A stretch of DNA of 51,622 nt from Pseudomonas sp. CM27 (GTDB lineage Bacteria; Pseudomonadota; Gammaproteobacteria; Pseudomonadales; Pseudomonadaceae): positions 1 to 51,622 of the forward strand of contig NZ_JABMCN010000004.1 of the NCBI RefSeq assembly GCF_013179515.1. Direction: 5' to 3'. The notes below the pieces were generated by a model that made no database searches, was not told the DNA's origin, and saw only the letters and a program-made list of their open reading frames with translations. The position numbers were made by a program, and so were the translations under genes. Each line of letters starts with the position of its first letter. Positions within the stretch are counted from its first letter, which is position 1. Of this stretch, positions 1 through 8,275 are shown in pieces.

Positions 1-575
1 GTGACCTGGTGCTGATCGACGCTGGCTGCGAAATCGATTGTTATGCCAGTGACATCACCCGCACCTTCCCGGTCAGCGGGCGGTTTTCGCCGGAGCAGAA
101 GGCCATCTACGAGCTGGTACTCAAGGCGCAGGCGGCGGCGTTTGCCGAGATTGCCCCTGGCAAGCACTGGAACCACGCCCACGAGGCGACGGTGCAGGTC
201 ATCACCGAGGGCCTGGTTGAACTGGGCCTGCTTGAAGGCGAGGTGCAGGCGCTGATCGACAGCGAGGCCTATCGCGCCTTCTACATGCACCGCGCCGGGC
301 ACTGGCTGGGCATGGATGTGCATGACGTTGGCGAGTACAAGGTGGGCGGCGAGTGGCGGGTGCTGGAACCCGGCATGGCGCTGACCGTCGAACCGGGCAT
401 TTACATAGGTGCCGATAATCAGGCCGTGGCCAAAAAGTGGCGTGGCATTGGTGTAAGGATCGAGGACGACGTGGTAGTCACCAGGCAAGGTTGTGAAATC
501 CTCACCTCGGGTGTGCCGCGCACGGTCGCGGAGATCGAGGCGCTGATGCTGGCTGCCCGCAAGGACGCCGCATGA
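1..575 (+). CDS. pepP: Xaa-Pro aminopeptidase PepP, C-terminal part
   Basis: This is the C-terminal part (about 190 residues) of a metallo-aminopeptidase that removes the N-terminal residue preceding proline. The reading frame is open from base 3, so the start lies outside the window. The M24 pita-bread metal-binding set is visible in order: Asp of DAGCEID, Asp of SDITRTFP, His of HRAGHWLGMDVHD, Glu of VEPGIYIG and Glu of RIEDDV. That is the full five-ligand dimanganese site. The stop overlaps the ubiH start by four bases (ATGA), so the two genes are translationally coupled, as usual in Pseudomonas. The family and order are clear; only the N-terminal creatinase-like domain cannot be checked. 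Confidence 0.95.
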   Translation, partial: DLVLIDAGCEIDCYASDITRTFPVSGRFSPEQKAIYELVLKAQAAAFAEIAPGKHWNHAHEATVQVITEGLVELGLLEGEVQALIDSEAYRAFYMHRAGHWLGMDVHDVGEYKVGGEWRVLEPGMALTVEPGIYIGADNQAVAKKWRGIGVRIEDDVVVTRQGCEILTSGVPRTVAEIEALMLAARKDAA

Positions 576-1771
576 ATCGAGTGAACCTGGCGATCATCGG
601 CGGTGGCCTGGTGGGCGCAAGCCTGGCCTTGGCCCTGCAGGCCGGGGCCAAGGCACGTGGCTGGGAAATCATGCTGATCGAGCCGTTTGCTCCCGGCGAC
701 AGCTTCCAGCCCAGCTACGATGCGCGCTCTTCGGCGCTGTCGTTCGGTACCCAGCAGATCTATCAGCAACTGGGCCTGTGGCAGGCCATCGGCCGCCGCG
801 CCGAGCCGATCCGGCAGATTCATGTTTCCGACCGTGGACGCTTTGGCGCCACCCGCCTGGATGCACTGGAAGAAGGCGTGCCGGCGTTGGGCTACGTGGT
901 GGAAAACGCCTGGCTCGGCCAGTGCCTGTGGCAAGGGTTGGACAGCGACGTGGTGAGCTGGCGCTGCCCGGCGGAAGTGACGTCGATGCAGGCCATCGAA
1001 GGCGGCTACCGCCTTGTGCTCAACGATGAAACCCAGCTGGAGTGCGACCTGGCGGTACTGGCCGACGGTGGCCGCTCTGGCCTGCGCGAGCAACTGGGGA
1101 TTCACGTGCGCCATACGCCTTACCAGCAAAGTGCGTTGATCGCCAACATCACCCCGGGCGAGGCCCATGGCGGCCAGGCCTTTGAACGGTTTACCGAAGA
1201 AGGCCCGATGGCCTTGCTGCCGCTGCCGGACAACCGCTGTGCACTGGTCTGGACCCGGCAGGGCATGGACGCGCGGCGTCTGGCCGACATCGACGAACGC
1301 AGCTTCCTGCGCGAGCTGCAGGGTGTGTTCGGCTACCGCCTGGGTGCCTTGCGCCAGGTAGGCGCGCGGCACCTTTATCCACTGTCATTGATCGAGGCCC
1401 AAGAGCAGGTGCGCCCGCACCTGGTGGTGCTGGGCAACGCCGCGCACAGCCTGCACCCCATCGCCGGCCAGGGTTTCAACCTGTCGCTGCGTGACGTGCA
1501 GTCGCTGGCCGACGCGCTGCTGGCTGGCCCGCAGCAACCCGGCGACCTGGCCACGCTGCAGGCCTATCGCCAACGCCAGCGTACGGACCAGGCCTTGACC
1601 ATCGGTTTTTCCGACCAGGTCACCCGGCTGTTCGGCAGCAACCAGCCACTGCTGGCCGCCGGGCGCAACCTCGGCCTGCTTGGCCTGGATCTGCTGCCGC
1701 CGGCCAAAAGCTGGTTTGCCCGCCAGGCCATGGGCCTGGGCACCCGCCCCGATCCGCGGGGCCAGGCATGA
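572..1771 (+). CDS. ubiH: UbiH, 2-octaprenyl-6-methoxyphenol hydroxylase
   Basis: FAD-dependent aromatic hydroxylase of ubiquinone biosynthesis, expected to act at the inner membrane on the prenylated phenol ring. The 399 residues match the family length. The N-terminal Rossmann dinucleotide-binding motif IIGGGLVGAS sits at about residues 8-17. The UbiH/COQ6-type sequence YDARSSALSFGTQQIYQQL follows at about residue 50. The second FAD-binding motif GNAAHSLHPIAGQGFN begins near residue 288. It overlaps pepP upstream and the DUF4442 gene downstream, both by ATGA, which indicates one operon. UbiH is favoured over UbiI/UbiF by its place directly after pepP; the exact ring position hydroxylated is inferred from that synteny. 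Confidence 0.93.
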   Translation: MNRVNLAIIGGGLVGASLALALQAGAKARGWEIMLIEPFAPGDSFQPSYDARSSALSFGTQQIYQQLGLWQAIGRRAEPIRQIHVSDRGRFGATRLDALEEGVPALGYVVENAWLGQCLWQGLDSDVVSWRCPAEVTSMQAIEGGYRLVLNDETQLECDLAVLADGGRSGLREQLGIHVRHTPYQQSALIANITPGEAHGGQAFERFTEEGPMALLPLPDNRCALVWTRQGMDARRLADIDERSFLRELQGVFGYRLGALRQVGARHLYPLSLIEAQEQVRPHLVVLGNAAHSLHPIAGQGFNLSLRDVQSLADALLAGPQQPGDLATLQAYRQRQRTDQALTIGFSDQVTRLFGSNQPLLAAGRNLGLLGLDLLPPAKSWFARQAMGLGTRPDPRGQA

Positions 1772-2250
1772 GCAACCCCCGCAGGCTGGCGCGCCGGGCA
1801 CGCATGTTGCGCTGGCTGTTGAACCTTTACCCGCCGTACCTCGGTGCCGGCATCCGTATCCAGCACATCGGCCCGGACCTGCGCAGCGTAAAGGTGTGCA
1901 TGAAGCTGACCCGCTGGAACCGCAACTACGTCGGTACCCAGTTTGGTGGCAGCCTGTATTCGATGGTCGACCCGTTCTACATGCTGCTGCTGATCGAGCA
2001 ACTGGGGCGCGACTACATTGTCTGGGACAAAGCCGCCAGCATCGACTTCATTTCGCCGGGCAAAGGCCCGGTATATGCCGAATTCCACGTCGATGACGCG
2101 CTGCTGGACGACATTCGCCAGCAGGCCGCCACCGGCAAGAAGTGCCTGCCGCGTTTGCAGGTTGATATCCGCGATGGCGCCGGTGAGCTGGTGGCGCGGG
2201 TCGATAAAACCCTATACGTGCGGCTGAAGCCGCAAGCGAGGCTGGCGTAA
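1768..2250 (+). CDS. DUF4442 hotdog-fold protein (thioesterase-like)
   Basis: A 160-residue protein of the DUF4442 family, which has the hotdog fold of acyl-CoA thioesterases. The typical segment NYVGTQFGGSLYSMVDPFYM (about residues 51-70) and the following WDKAASIDF strand match the family. It has no signal peptide and starts with a basic, possibly amphipathic N-terminus, so it is probably cytosolic or membrane-associated. The start overlaps the ubiH stop and the next hydroxylase begins four bases after this stop, so it is co-transcribed with two ubiquinone hydroxylases. A role in quinone or lipid metabolism is an inference from context; the substrate is unknown. Confidence 0.85.
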   Translation: MSNPRRLARRARMLRWLLNLYPPYLGAGIRIQHIGPDLRSVKVCMKLTRWNRNYVGTQFGGSLYSMVDPFYMLLLIEQLGRDYIVWDKAASIDFISPGKGPVYAEFHVDDALLDDIRQQAATGKKCLPRLQVDIRDGAGELVARVDKTLYVRLKPQARLA

Positions 2251-2253
2251 GGC

Positions 2254-3477
2254 ATGGAAATGCGCGCAGATCTGTTGATTGTCGGTGCCGGTATGGTCGG
2301 CAGCGCTCTGGCCCTGGCATTGCGCCACAGTGGCCTGCAAATCCTGTTGCTCGACGGTGGCCCGCTGACGGTCAAGCCGTTCGATGCCCAGGCCGCGTTC
2401 GAGCCACGCGTCAGTGCGTTGTCGGCCGCCAGCCAGCGCATCCTCGAGCGCCTTGGCGCCTGGGAGGGCATTGCCCGGCGGCGTGCCACGCCTTACTCGG
2501 ACATGCACGTGTGGGATGGCAGTGGCACCGGGCAGATTCACTTTTCGGCCGCCAGCGTGCATGCCCAGGTGCTCGGCCATATCGTCGAGAACCGGGTGGT
2601 GCAGGATGGCCTGCTGGAACGCCTGCATGACAGCGACATCGGCTTGCTGGCCAATGCGCGGCTGGAGCAACTGCGCCGCTCCGGTGACGAGTGGCTGCTG
2701 ACTCTGGCCGATGGCAGGCAACTGCGCGCGCCGTTGGTGATCGCGGCCGACGGCGCCAACTCGGCGGTACGGCGCCTGGCCGGTTGCGAAACCCGCGAGT
2801 GGGATTACCTGCACCATGCCATCGTCACCAGTGTGCGTTGCAGCGCCGGGCACCAGGCTACCGCCTGGCAGCGCTTCACCGATGAAGGGCCCCTGGCCTT
2901 CCTGCCATTGACCCGCGATGGCCAGCAGGACTGGTGCTCGATTGTCTGGTCGACCACCCCGGAGCACGCCGAGCGACTGATGGCGCTGGATGAAACGGCG
3001 TTCCTGCAGGCGCTGGAGCGGGCCTTCGAGGGCCGACTGGGCGATGTACTGCAGGCCGACCCACGGGTGTGCGTGCCGCTGCGACAGCGTCACGCCAAGC
3101 GCTATGTGCAAGAAGGTCTGGCCTTGATCGGTGATGCTGCGCACACCATTCACCCGCTGGCGGGGCAGGGCGTGAACCTGGGCTTTCTGGATGCGGCGGT
3201 GCTGGCCGAGGTACTGGTCAATGCCTGCGAGCGTGGCGAGCGGTTGGCGGATGTGAAGGTGCTGAGCCGCTACGAGCGCCGGCGCATGCCGCACAACCTG
3301 GCGTTGATGGCGGCGATGGAGGGCTTCGAGCGGTTGTTCCAGGCCAATCCGTTGCCGCTGCGCTGGTTGCGTAACAGCGGGTTGAAACTGGTAGAGCAGA
3401 TGCCGGAGGCCAAGGCACTGTTTGTGCGTCAGGCGTTGGGGCTCAGTGGTGACCTGCCAGATCTGGCAAAGGCCTGA
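2254..3477 (+). CDS. ubiI: UbiI/VisC-type ubiquinone biosynthesis hydroxylase
   Basis: Second FAD monooxygenase of the UbiH/COQ6 family in this operon (407 residues). It shows the Rossmann motif [14 protein letters not shown] at about residues 10-23, [16 protein letters not shown] near residue 50, a middle segment ending [12 protein letters not shown], and the C-terminal FAD motif [16 protein letters not shown] at about residue 293. It lies four bases after the DUF4442 gene and ends the ubi operon. Family assignment is secure. Whether it hydroxylates ring C5 (UbiI) or C6 (UbiF) cannot be read from the sequence alone; the VisC/UbiI label follows its usual pairing with ubiH in Pseudomonas. Confidence 0.85.
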   Translation: MEMRADLLIVGAGMVGSALALALRHSGLQILLLDGGPLTVKPFDAQAAFEPRVSALSAASQRILERLGAWEGIARRRATPYSDMHVWDGSGTGQIHFSAASVHAQVLGHIVENRVVQDGLLERLHDSDIGLLANARLEQLRRSGDEWLLTLADGRQLRAPLVIAADGANSAVRRLAGCETREWDYLHHAIVTSVRCSAGHQATAWQRFTDEGPLAFLPLTRDGQQDWCSIVWSTTPEHAERLMALDETAFLQALERAFEGRLGDVLQADPRVCVPLRQRHAKRYVQEGLALIGDAAHTIHPLAGQGVNLGFLDAAVLAEVLVNACERGERLADVKVLSRYERRRMPHNLALMAAMEGFERLFQANPLPLRWLRNSGLKLVEQMPEAKALFVRQALGLSGDLPDLAKA

Positions 3478-3495
3478 AGGCCGCCGACAATGCCT

Positions 3496-3591
3496 TGTTG
3501 GAGCAGCCTTGTGCTGCGAAGAGGCTCGGGAGCCTAGCCGAACATCTGGATCAGGCTGCTGGCCCTTTCGCAGCACAAGGCGGCTCCTACA
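3496..3591. repeat. REP inverted pair (variant class)
   Basis: Two nearly identical 25-base arms face each other, 3496-3520 and 3567-3591. Both end in a GCTGCGAA/TTCGCAGC head and a TGTAGGAGC-like tail, and they differ at two positions. The unit follows the Pseudomonas REP layout but with the core GCAGCACAAGG, unlike most other REPs in this window. It lies between ubiI and the iron-binding protein gene and may act as a 3' mRNA stabiliser or terminator for the ubi operon. Confidence 0.8.
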
Positions 3592-3698
3592 AAGACAATG
3601 TGCGGCTTCTGCAACATCCGGTAACTGCGCGGAGGGTGAGCTGGAAAATGGGATTCACTACCATTTGCGCCTCTCATACGATCCGAGGAGTGCTTTCC

Positions 3699-4700
3699 AT
3701 GTTGCCACGCAAGCCCCTACTGGCCGCCCTGGCCCTGACCCTGTTCGGCGGCACTGCCCAGGCAGCAGACGAAGTGGTGGTGTACTCCTCGCGCATCGAC
3801 GAGCTGATCAAGCCGGTCTTCGATGCCTATACCGCCAAGACCGGGGTGAAGATCAAGTTCATCACCGACAAGGAAGCACCGTTGATGCAGCGCATCAAGG
3901 CCGAGGGCGATAACGGCGTGGCCGACCTGCTGCTGACCGTGGATGCCGGCAACCTCTGGCAAGCCGAGCAGATGGGCATCCTGCAGCCGATCAAGTCCGA
4001 CATCATCGACCAGAACATCCCGCCCCAGTACCGCGCCTCGTCCCATGAATGGACCGGCCTTAGCCTGCGGGCGCGCACCATCATCTACGCCACCGAGCGG
4101 GTCAAGCCGCAGGAGCTGAGCACTTACGAGGCCCTGGCCGACAAGCAATGGGAAGGCCGCCTGTGCCTGCGTACAGCGAAGAAGGTGTACAACCAGTCGC
4201 TGACCGGCACCCTGATCGAAACCCATGGCGAGGCCAAGACCGAGCAGATCGTCAAAGGCTGGGTCAACAACCTGTCCACCGATGTGTTCTCCGACGACAA
4301 CGCCGTGATCCAGGCGGTCGCGGCTGGCCAATGCGACGTGGGCGTGGTCAACACCTATTACTACGGCCGCCTGCACAAGCAGAACCCGCAGCTGCCGGTG
4401 AAGATCTTCTGGCCCAACCAGGGTGACCGTGGCGTGCACGTGAACCTGTCGGGCATCGGCCTGACCAAGCACGCACCACACCCGGAAGCGGCGAAAAAAC
4501 TGGTGGAATGGATGACTGGCGAGGAGGCGCAGAAGCTGTTTGCCGACATCAACCAGGAGTTCCCGGCCAACCCTAAGGTCAAGCCTTCGGAGGAAGTGGC
4601 GGCGTGGGGCAGCTTCAAGGCTGACAGCATTCCTGTGGAAATTGCCGGCAAGCGCCAGGCTGAGGCCATCCGCCTGATGGATCGGGCTGGCTACAACTAA
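3699..4700 (+). CDS. fbpA: Ferric-iron ABC transporter, periplasmic binding protein (FbpA family)
   Basis: Periplasmic iron-binding protein of 333 residues. The start at 3699 is preceded by GAGGAG and opens a classical Sec signal peptide ending AQAADE, followed by [19 protein letters not shown], typical of class III ferric binding proteins. The triple tyrosine YYY at residues 220-222 supplies the paired tyrosines that bind Fe(III) in this family. The permease gene follows after a 115-base gap holding two hairpins; no ATPase gene is nearby. An in-frame upstream extension exists but would run through the REP pair and hide the signal peptide, so it is rejected. Confidence 0.92.
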   Translation: MLPRKPLLAALALTLFGGTAQAADEVVVYSSRIDELIKPVFDAYTAKTGVKIKFITDKEAPLMQRIKAEGDNGVADLLLTVDAGNLWQAEQMGILQPIKSDIIDQNIPPQYRASSHEWTGLSLRARTIIYATERVKPQELSTYEALADKQWEGRLCLRTAKKVYNQSLTGTLIETHGEAKTEQIVKGWVNNLSTDVFSDDNAVIQAVAAGQCDVGVVNTYYYGRLHKQNPQLPVKIFWPNQGDRGVHVNLSGIGLTKHAPHPEAAKKLVEWMTGEEAQKLFADINQEFPANPKVKPSEEVAAWGSFKADSIPVEIAGKRQAEAIRLMDRAGYN

Positions 4701-4738
4701 GCGCCAAGGCTTATCCTTCCGGGGCCTGCAAGGGCCCT

Positions 4739-4791
4739 TTCGCGGCGGTTCATCGGAACGCCGAACAGCCGCGAACGACCGCGCAGCGGTC
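4739..4791. other. Two consecutive hairpins between fbpA and fbpB
   Basis: The first dyad pairs TTCGCGGC (4739-4746) with GCCGCGAA (4768-4775), with further pairing inside (GGTTC/GAAC). The second pairs GACCGC (4777-4782) with GCGGTC (4786-4791) over a 3-base loop. No T-run follows, so these look like mRNA processing or attenuation structures rather than a full terminator. They would allow more binding protein than permease. Confidence 0.55.
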
Positions 4792-4815
4792 GCCATCGCA
4801 ATCGAGAACCAAGCC

Positions 4816-6438
4816 TTGCCTCACACCCCCCAACGCCGCTGGTACCTCCCGGTCTCACTGATCGCGGCCCTGGTACTCCTGCCCCTCAGCGTCCTGCTGC
4901 TGTCCTGGCAATCGATCGACCTGCAGATCTGGTCGCACCTGCTCGACACCCAGATGAGCCGCCTGCTCGGCAATACCCTGACCCTGGTGGTGGGGGTCGG
5001 CATCGGCGTCACCGTGCTGGGCGTGAGCCTGGCATGGCTCACCAGCCTCTGCGAGTTCCCCGGCAGGCGCTGGCTGGACTGGGCACTGATGCTGCCATTC
5101 GCCATCCCGGCCTACGTGCTGGCATTCGTCTTCGTCGGCCTGCTGGACTTCGCCGGCCCGGTGCAAACCGCCCTGCGCGAGGTATTCGGGCCGATGCGCC
5201 TGCCACGCGTGCGCTCCACCGGCGGGGTGATCATCGTGCTGGTGCTGGTGTTCTACCCCTATGTCTACCTGCTGGCACGCACGGCGTTCCTGGCCCAGGG
5301 CAAGGGCCTGATGGAAGCGGCCCGCGTACTCGGCTTGTCCCCCCTGCAGGCGTTCTGGCGCGTGGCCCTGCCCATGGCGCGGCCGGCAATCGGTGCCGGT
5401 ATTGCCTTGGCCCTGATGGAAACCCTGGCTGACTTCGGTGCGGTGGCGGTGTTCAACTTCGACACTTTCACCACCGCCATCTACAAGACCTGGTACGGCT
5501 TCTTCAGCCTTTCCAGCGCGGCGCAGCTGGCCAGCCTGCTGTTGCTGGCGGTGATGCTGGTGCTGTACGGCGAGCGCCGGGCACGGGGCGCCAGCCGCAG
5601 CGGCAACGAACGCCCGCGGGCGCAGGCGCTGTATCACCTGCGTGGGGTCAAGGCGTTGCTGGCCAGCGGCTGGTGCCTGCTGGTGTTTGCCTGCGCCTTC
5701 GTCATCCCGCTGCTGCAGCTGCTGGCGTGGTTCTGGCAGCGCGGCAGGCATGACCTGGACGAGCGCTATGTCGGCCTGGTACTGCACACCCTGTACCTGG
5801 GCGGCATGGCGGCGCTGGTGACGGTGTGCGTGGCATTGCTGCTGGCGTTTGCCCGGCGCCAGGCGCCGACAGGCGGTATCCGCGCCGGGGTCGGGCTGGC
5901 CAACCTGGGCTATGCCTTGCCAGGTTCGGTGCTGGCGGTGGCGATCATGCTGGCCTTCAGTTACCTCGACAACCACCTGGTCATCCCGCTGTCGACCTGG
6001 CTGGGCGGGGCGGGCAAGCCGCTGCTGCTCGGCAGCCTGTCGGCGTTGCTGCTGGCTTATCTGGTGCGCTTCATCGCGGTGGCCTACGGGCCGCTGGAAA
6101 GCAGTCTGGAGCGCATTCGCCCGTCATTGCCCGAGGCCTCGCGCAGCCTGGGCGTAGGTGGCGCAAGATTGTTTTTCAAGGTGTATCTGCCGTTGCTGGT
6201 ACCGGGTGCGCTGAGCGCGGCCCTGCTGGTGTTCGTCGATGTGCTCAAGGAAATGCCGGCCACCTTGCTGATGCGTCCGTTCGGCTGGGATACCCTCGCG
6301 GTGCGCGTGTTCGAGATGACCAGCGAAGGCGAGTGGGCGCGGGCCTCGTTACCGGCGCTGACCCTGATAGTTGTGGGCTTGCTGCCGGTTATCGGCCTGA
6401 TCCGCCGTTCGGCACGACGACCCGGTCACAGTCAGTGA
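4816..6438 (+). CDS. fbpB: Ferric-iron ABC transporter permease, fused two-domain (FbpB family)
   Basis: Inner-membrane permease of 540 residues made of two homologous membrane halves, as in FbpB/HitB. Each half carries an EAA loop that contacts the ATPase: EAARVLGLSPLQAFWRVALP near residue 168 and EASRSLGVGGARLFFKVYLP near residue 439. About a dozen hydrophobic segments are visible. The first in-frame start is TTG at 4816, with only a weak GAGAA upstream; an ATG downstream would remove the first membrane segment, so TTG is preferred. The partner ATPase is absent from this locus and must be encoded elsewhere. The next gene, gcvT, starts after 123 bases. Confidence 0.92.
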   Translation: MPHTPQRRWYLPVSLIAALVLLPLSVLLLSWQSIDLQIWSHLLDTQMSRLLGNTLTLVVGVGIGVTVLGVSLAWLTSLCEFPGRRWLDWALMLPFAIPAYVLAFVFVGLLDFAGPVQTALREVFGPMRLPRVRSTGGVIIVLVLVFYPYVYLLARTAFLAQGKGLMEAARVLGLSPLQAFWRVALPMARPAIGAGIALALMETLADFGAVAVFNFDTFTTAIYKTWYGFFSLSSAAQLASLLLLAVMLVLYGERRARGASRSGNERPRAQALYHLRGVKALLASGWCLLVFACAFVIPLLQLLAWFWQRGRHDLDERYVGLVLHTLYLGGMAALVTVCVALLLAFARRQAPTGGIRAGVGLANLGYALPGSVLAVAIMLAFSYLDNHLVIPLSTWLGGAGKPLLLGSLSALLLAYLVRFIAVAYGPLESSLERIRPSLPEASRSLGVGGARLFFKVYLPLLVPGALSAALLVFVDVLKEMPATLLMRPFGWDTLAVRVFEMTSEGEWARASLPALTLIVVGLLPVIGLIRRSARRPGHSQ

Positions 6439-6440
6439 GG

Positions 6441-6469
6441 ATGCCAGTTCGCGACCTTGCGGCTACAAT
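6441..6469 (+). promoter_or_regulatory. Possible promoter for gcvT
   Basis: A TACAAT hexamer at 6464-6469 resembles a sigma-70 -10 box about 90 bases upstream of gcvT. The hexamer 17 bases before it (ATGCCA) is a poor -35 match. Support is limited to the -10 and its position in the gap. Confidence 0.3.
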
Positions 6470-6561
6470 GCGCGGCATTCGCGCGGCGGGTCCTACAAGA
6501 AGAGCTGACGACCAAACGTCATCGACCGCCGCCGCTTCGCCACGCCCGGAAGGAGAAACCC

Positions 6562-7644
6562 ATGGGACAGCGCACGCTTTTGTATGACCTGCACCTGGCG
6601 CTAGGTGCCAAGACGGTCGATTTCGGTGGCTGGGACATGCCCCTGCACTATGGCTCGCAGGTGGAAGAGCACCATCAGGTGCGTAGCGACTGTGGGGTTT
6701 TCGATGTTTCCCACATGACGGTGATCGATGTCGATGGCGCTGACGCCACTGTCTGGCTGCAGCATCTGCTGGCCAACGATGTCGCCCGGCTCGAAGGGGT
6801 TGGCAAGGCGATGTACAGCCCGCTGCTTAACGAGCAGGGCTGCGTCATCGATGATCTGATCGTCTACCGCACGGCAAACGGCTATCGCCTGGTTACCAAC
6901 GCCGCCACCCGGGCCAAGGTGCTCGATTGGCTTGAGCGTCAGCAGGCCGACCATTCCGTGAGCTTCAAGGCACGCCCCGACCTGGCCATTCTCGCCATCC
7001 AGGGGCCGCACGCCCGCGAAAAAGTCGCAGCTTTGCTCAGTGCCTCGCGCGCCGCTCTGGTGCGTGAGCTGCGCCCGTTCGAAGGCGTAGCGGAAGGTGA
7101 CTGGTTCATTGCCCGCACCGGGTACACCGGTGAAGACGGCCTTGAGATCATCTTCCCGGGTGATCAGGCCGTGGCTTTCTTCAACGATCTGGTCGGTGCC
7201 GGCATTGCTCCAAGCGGGCTAGGCGCCCGCGATACCCTGCGCCTGGAAGCCGGCATGAACCTGTACGGCCAGGATATCGACGAAGCCCACACCCCGCTCA
7301 CCTCCAACCTGGGCTGGTCGATCGCCTGGGAGCCAGCCGACCGCGACTTCATCGGCCGCACCGGCCTGTTGGCGGAAATCGAGCACGGCGTGCAGGAAAA
7401 ACTGGTTGGCCTGGTGCTTGAAGAGCGAGGTGTATTACGTGCCCACCAGGTGGTACGAGTAGCCGGTATTGGCGAAGGGGAGATCACCAGTGGTAGTTTC
7501 TCACCTACGCTGAGCAAGTCCATTGCCCTTGCGCGCGTACCCATGGCTACCGGTGACCGGGCCGAGGTGGAAATCCGCGGCAAGTGGTACCCGGTGCGGG
7601 TGGTGAAACCAACCTTCGTGCGCCACGGCAAGATCCTGATCTGA
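6562..7644 (+). CDS. gcvT: GcvT, aminomethyltransferase (glycine cleavage T protein)
   Basis: Tetrahydrofolate-dependent aminomethyltransferase of the glycine cleavage system. It moves the methylene group from the lipoyl arm of GcvH to THF and releases ammonia. The 360 residues match the family. Start at 6562 follows AAGGAG with good spacing. Seen in sequence: [17 protein letters not shown] near the N-terminus, [12 protein letters not shown] around residue 48, [12 protein letters not shown] at about 187 and [19 protein letters not shown] at about 221, the folate-binding core. GcvH follows after 50 bases. The short version without an N-terminal extension is the usual bacterial form. Confidence 0.96.
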   Translation: MGQRTLLYDLHLALGAKTVDFGGWDMPLHYGSQVEEHHQVRSDCGVFDVSHMTVIDVDGADATVWLQHLLANDVARLEGVGKAMYSPLLNEQGCVIDDLIVYRTANGYRLVTNAATRAKVLDWLERQQADHSVSFKARPDLAILAIQGPHAREKVAALLSASRAALVRELRPFEGVAEGDWFIARTGYTGEDGLEIIFPGDQAVAFFNDLVGAGIAPSGLGARDTLRLEAGMNLYGQDIDEAHTPLTSNLGWSIAWEPADRDFIGRTGLLAEIEHGVQEKLVGLVLEERGVLRAHQVVRVAGIGEGEITSGSFSPTLSKSIALARVPMATGDRAEVEIRGKWYPVRVVKPTFVRHGKILI

Positions 7645-7694
7645 ACAATTTTTAACGGCGGGCCTACCGCTGAGCCAATCGAGGAATTCAAGAC

Positions 7695-8078
7695 ATGAGC
7701 AATATCCCCGCCGACCTGCGTTTTGCCGAAAGCCATGAATGGGCCCGCCTGGAAGCCGACGGCACGGTGACCGTGGGCATCAGCGACCACGCCCAGCAAG
7801 CCCTGGGTGATGTGGTGTTTGTCGAACTGGCCGAAGTCGGCAAGGTGTTTGACGCTGGCGACGCTGCCGGTGTGGTCGAGTCGGTGAAGGCCGCTTCGGA
7901 TATTTACGCGCCGATCGGTGGCGAAGTGATTGCGGTGAACGAAGAGCTGGCCGATAGCCCGGAGCAGCTGAACGAAGAACCTTACGGCGCGTGGATCTTC
8001 AAGCTGAAGCCTAGCGACAAGGCCGAGCTGGACAAGCTGCTGGATGCTGCGGGCTACAAGGCGGCCATCGGCGAGTAA
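7695..8078 (+). CDS. gcvH: GcvH, lipoyl carrier protein of glycine cleavage
   Basis: Small lipoylated carrier (127 residues) that shuttles the aminomethyl intermediate between GcvP, GcvT and lipoamide dehydrogenase. The lipoylation site is Lys65 in [15 protein letters not shown], in the expected hairpin. The N-terminal [20 protein letters not shown] and C-terminal [10 protein letters not shown] are family hallmarks. AGGAAT-like ribosome binding sequence precedes the ATG. It sits 50 bases after gcvT and is separated from gcvP by a REP pair, which may change the relative mRNA level of the third gene. Confidence 0.97.
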   Translation: MSNIPADLRFAESHEWARLEADGTVTVGISDHAQQALGDVVFVELAEVGKVFDAGDAAGVVESVKAASDIYAPIGGEVIAVNEELADSPEQLNEEPYGAWIFKLKPSDKAELDKLLDAAGYKAAIGE

Positions 8079-8093
8079 GACCGCGTCGCCTGC

Positions 8094-8178
8094 TTCGCGG
8101 CTAAAGCCGCTCCTACACAGATACAGCGCTGCACCCGAAACCGGTGCAGCCCCCTGTAGGAGCGGCTTTAGCCGCGAA
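8094..8178. repeat. REP inverted pair between gcvH and gcvP
   Basis: Perfect 24-base inverted arms at 8094-8117 and 8155-8178, of the TTCGCGGCTAAAGCCGCTCC class, separated by 37 bases that themselves hold CTGCACC/GGTGCAG. The pair fills most of the gap inside an otherwise single functional gene set and is a candidate for mRNA processing or partial termination. Confidence 0.9.
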
Positions 8179-8275
8179 GAGGCCGGGCCTGTAAACAAGT
8201 TTCCCCGCAGAATCGGCAATCCCTTCCTAGACTTGTAAGTCTCCATGAGACCTGGTCCAGGAAGAGAGCGTCGTC

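Noticed and set aside
3495-3698. In-frame N-terminal extension of the iron-binding protein
   Set aside because: It would translate the REP pair and bury the signal peptide; the ATG at 3699 has a good ribosome site.
6439-6561. Glycine riboswitch upstream of gcvT
   Set aside because: I looked for the paired glycine aptamer cores and saw none; the gap is too short for a tandem aptamer.
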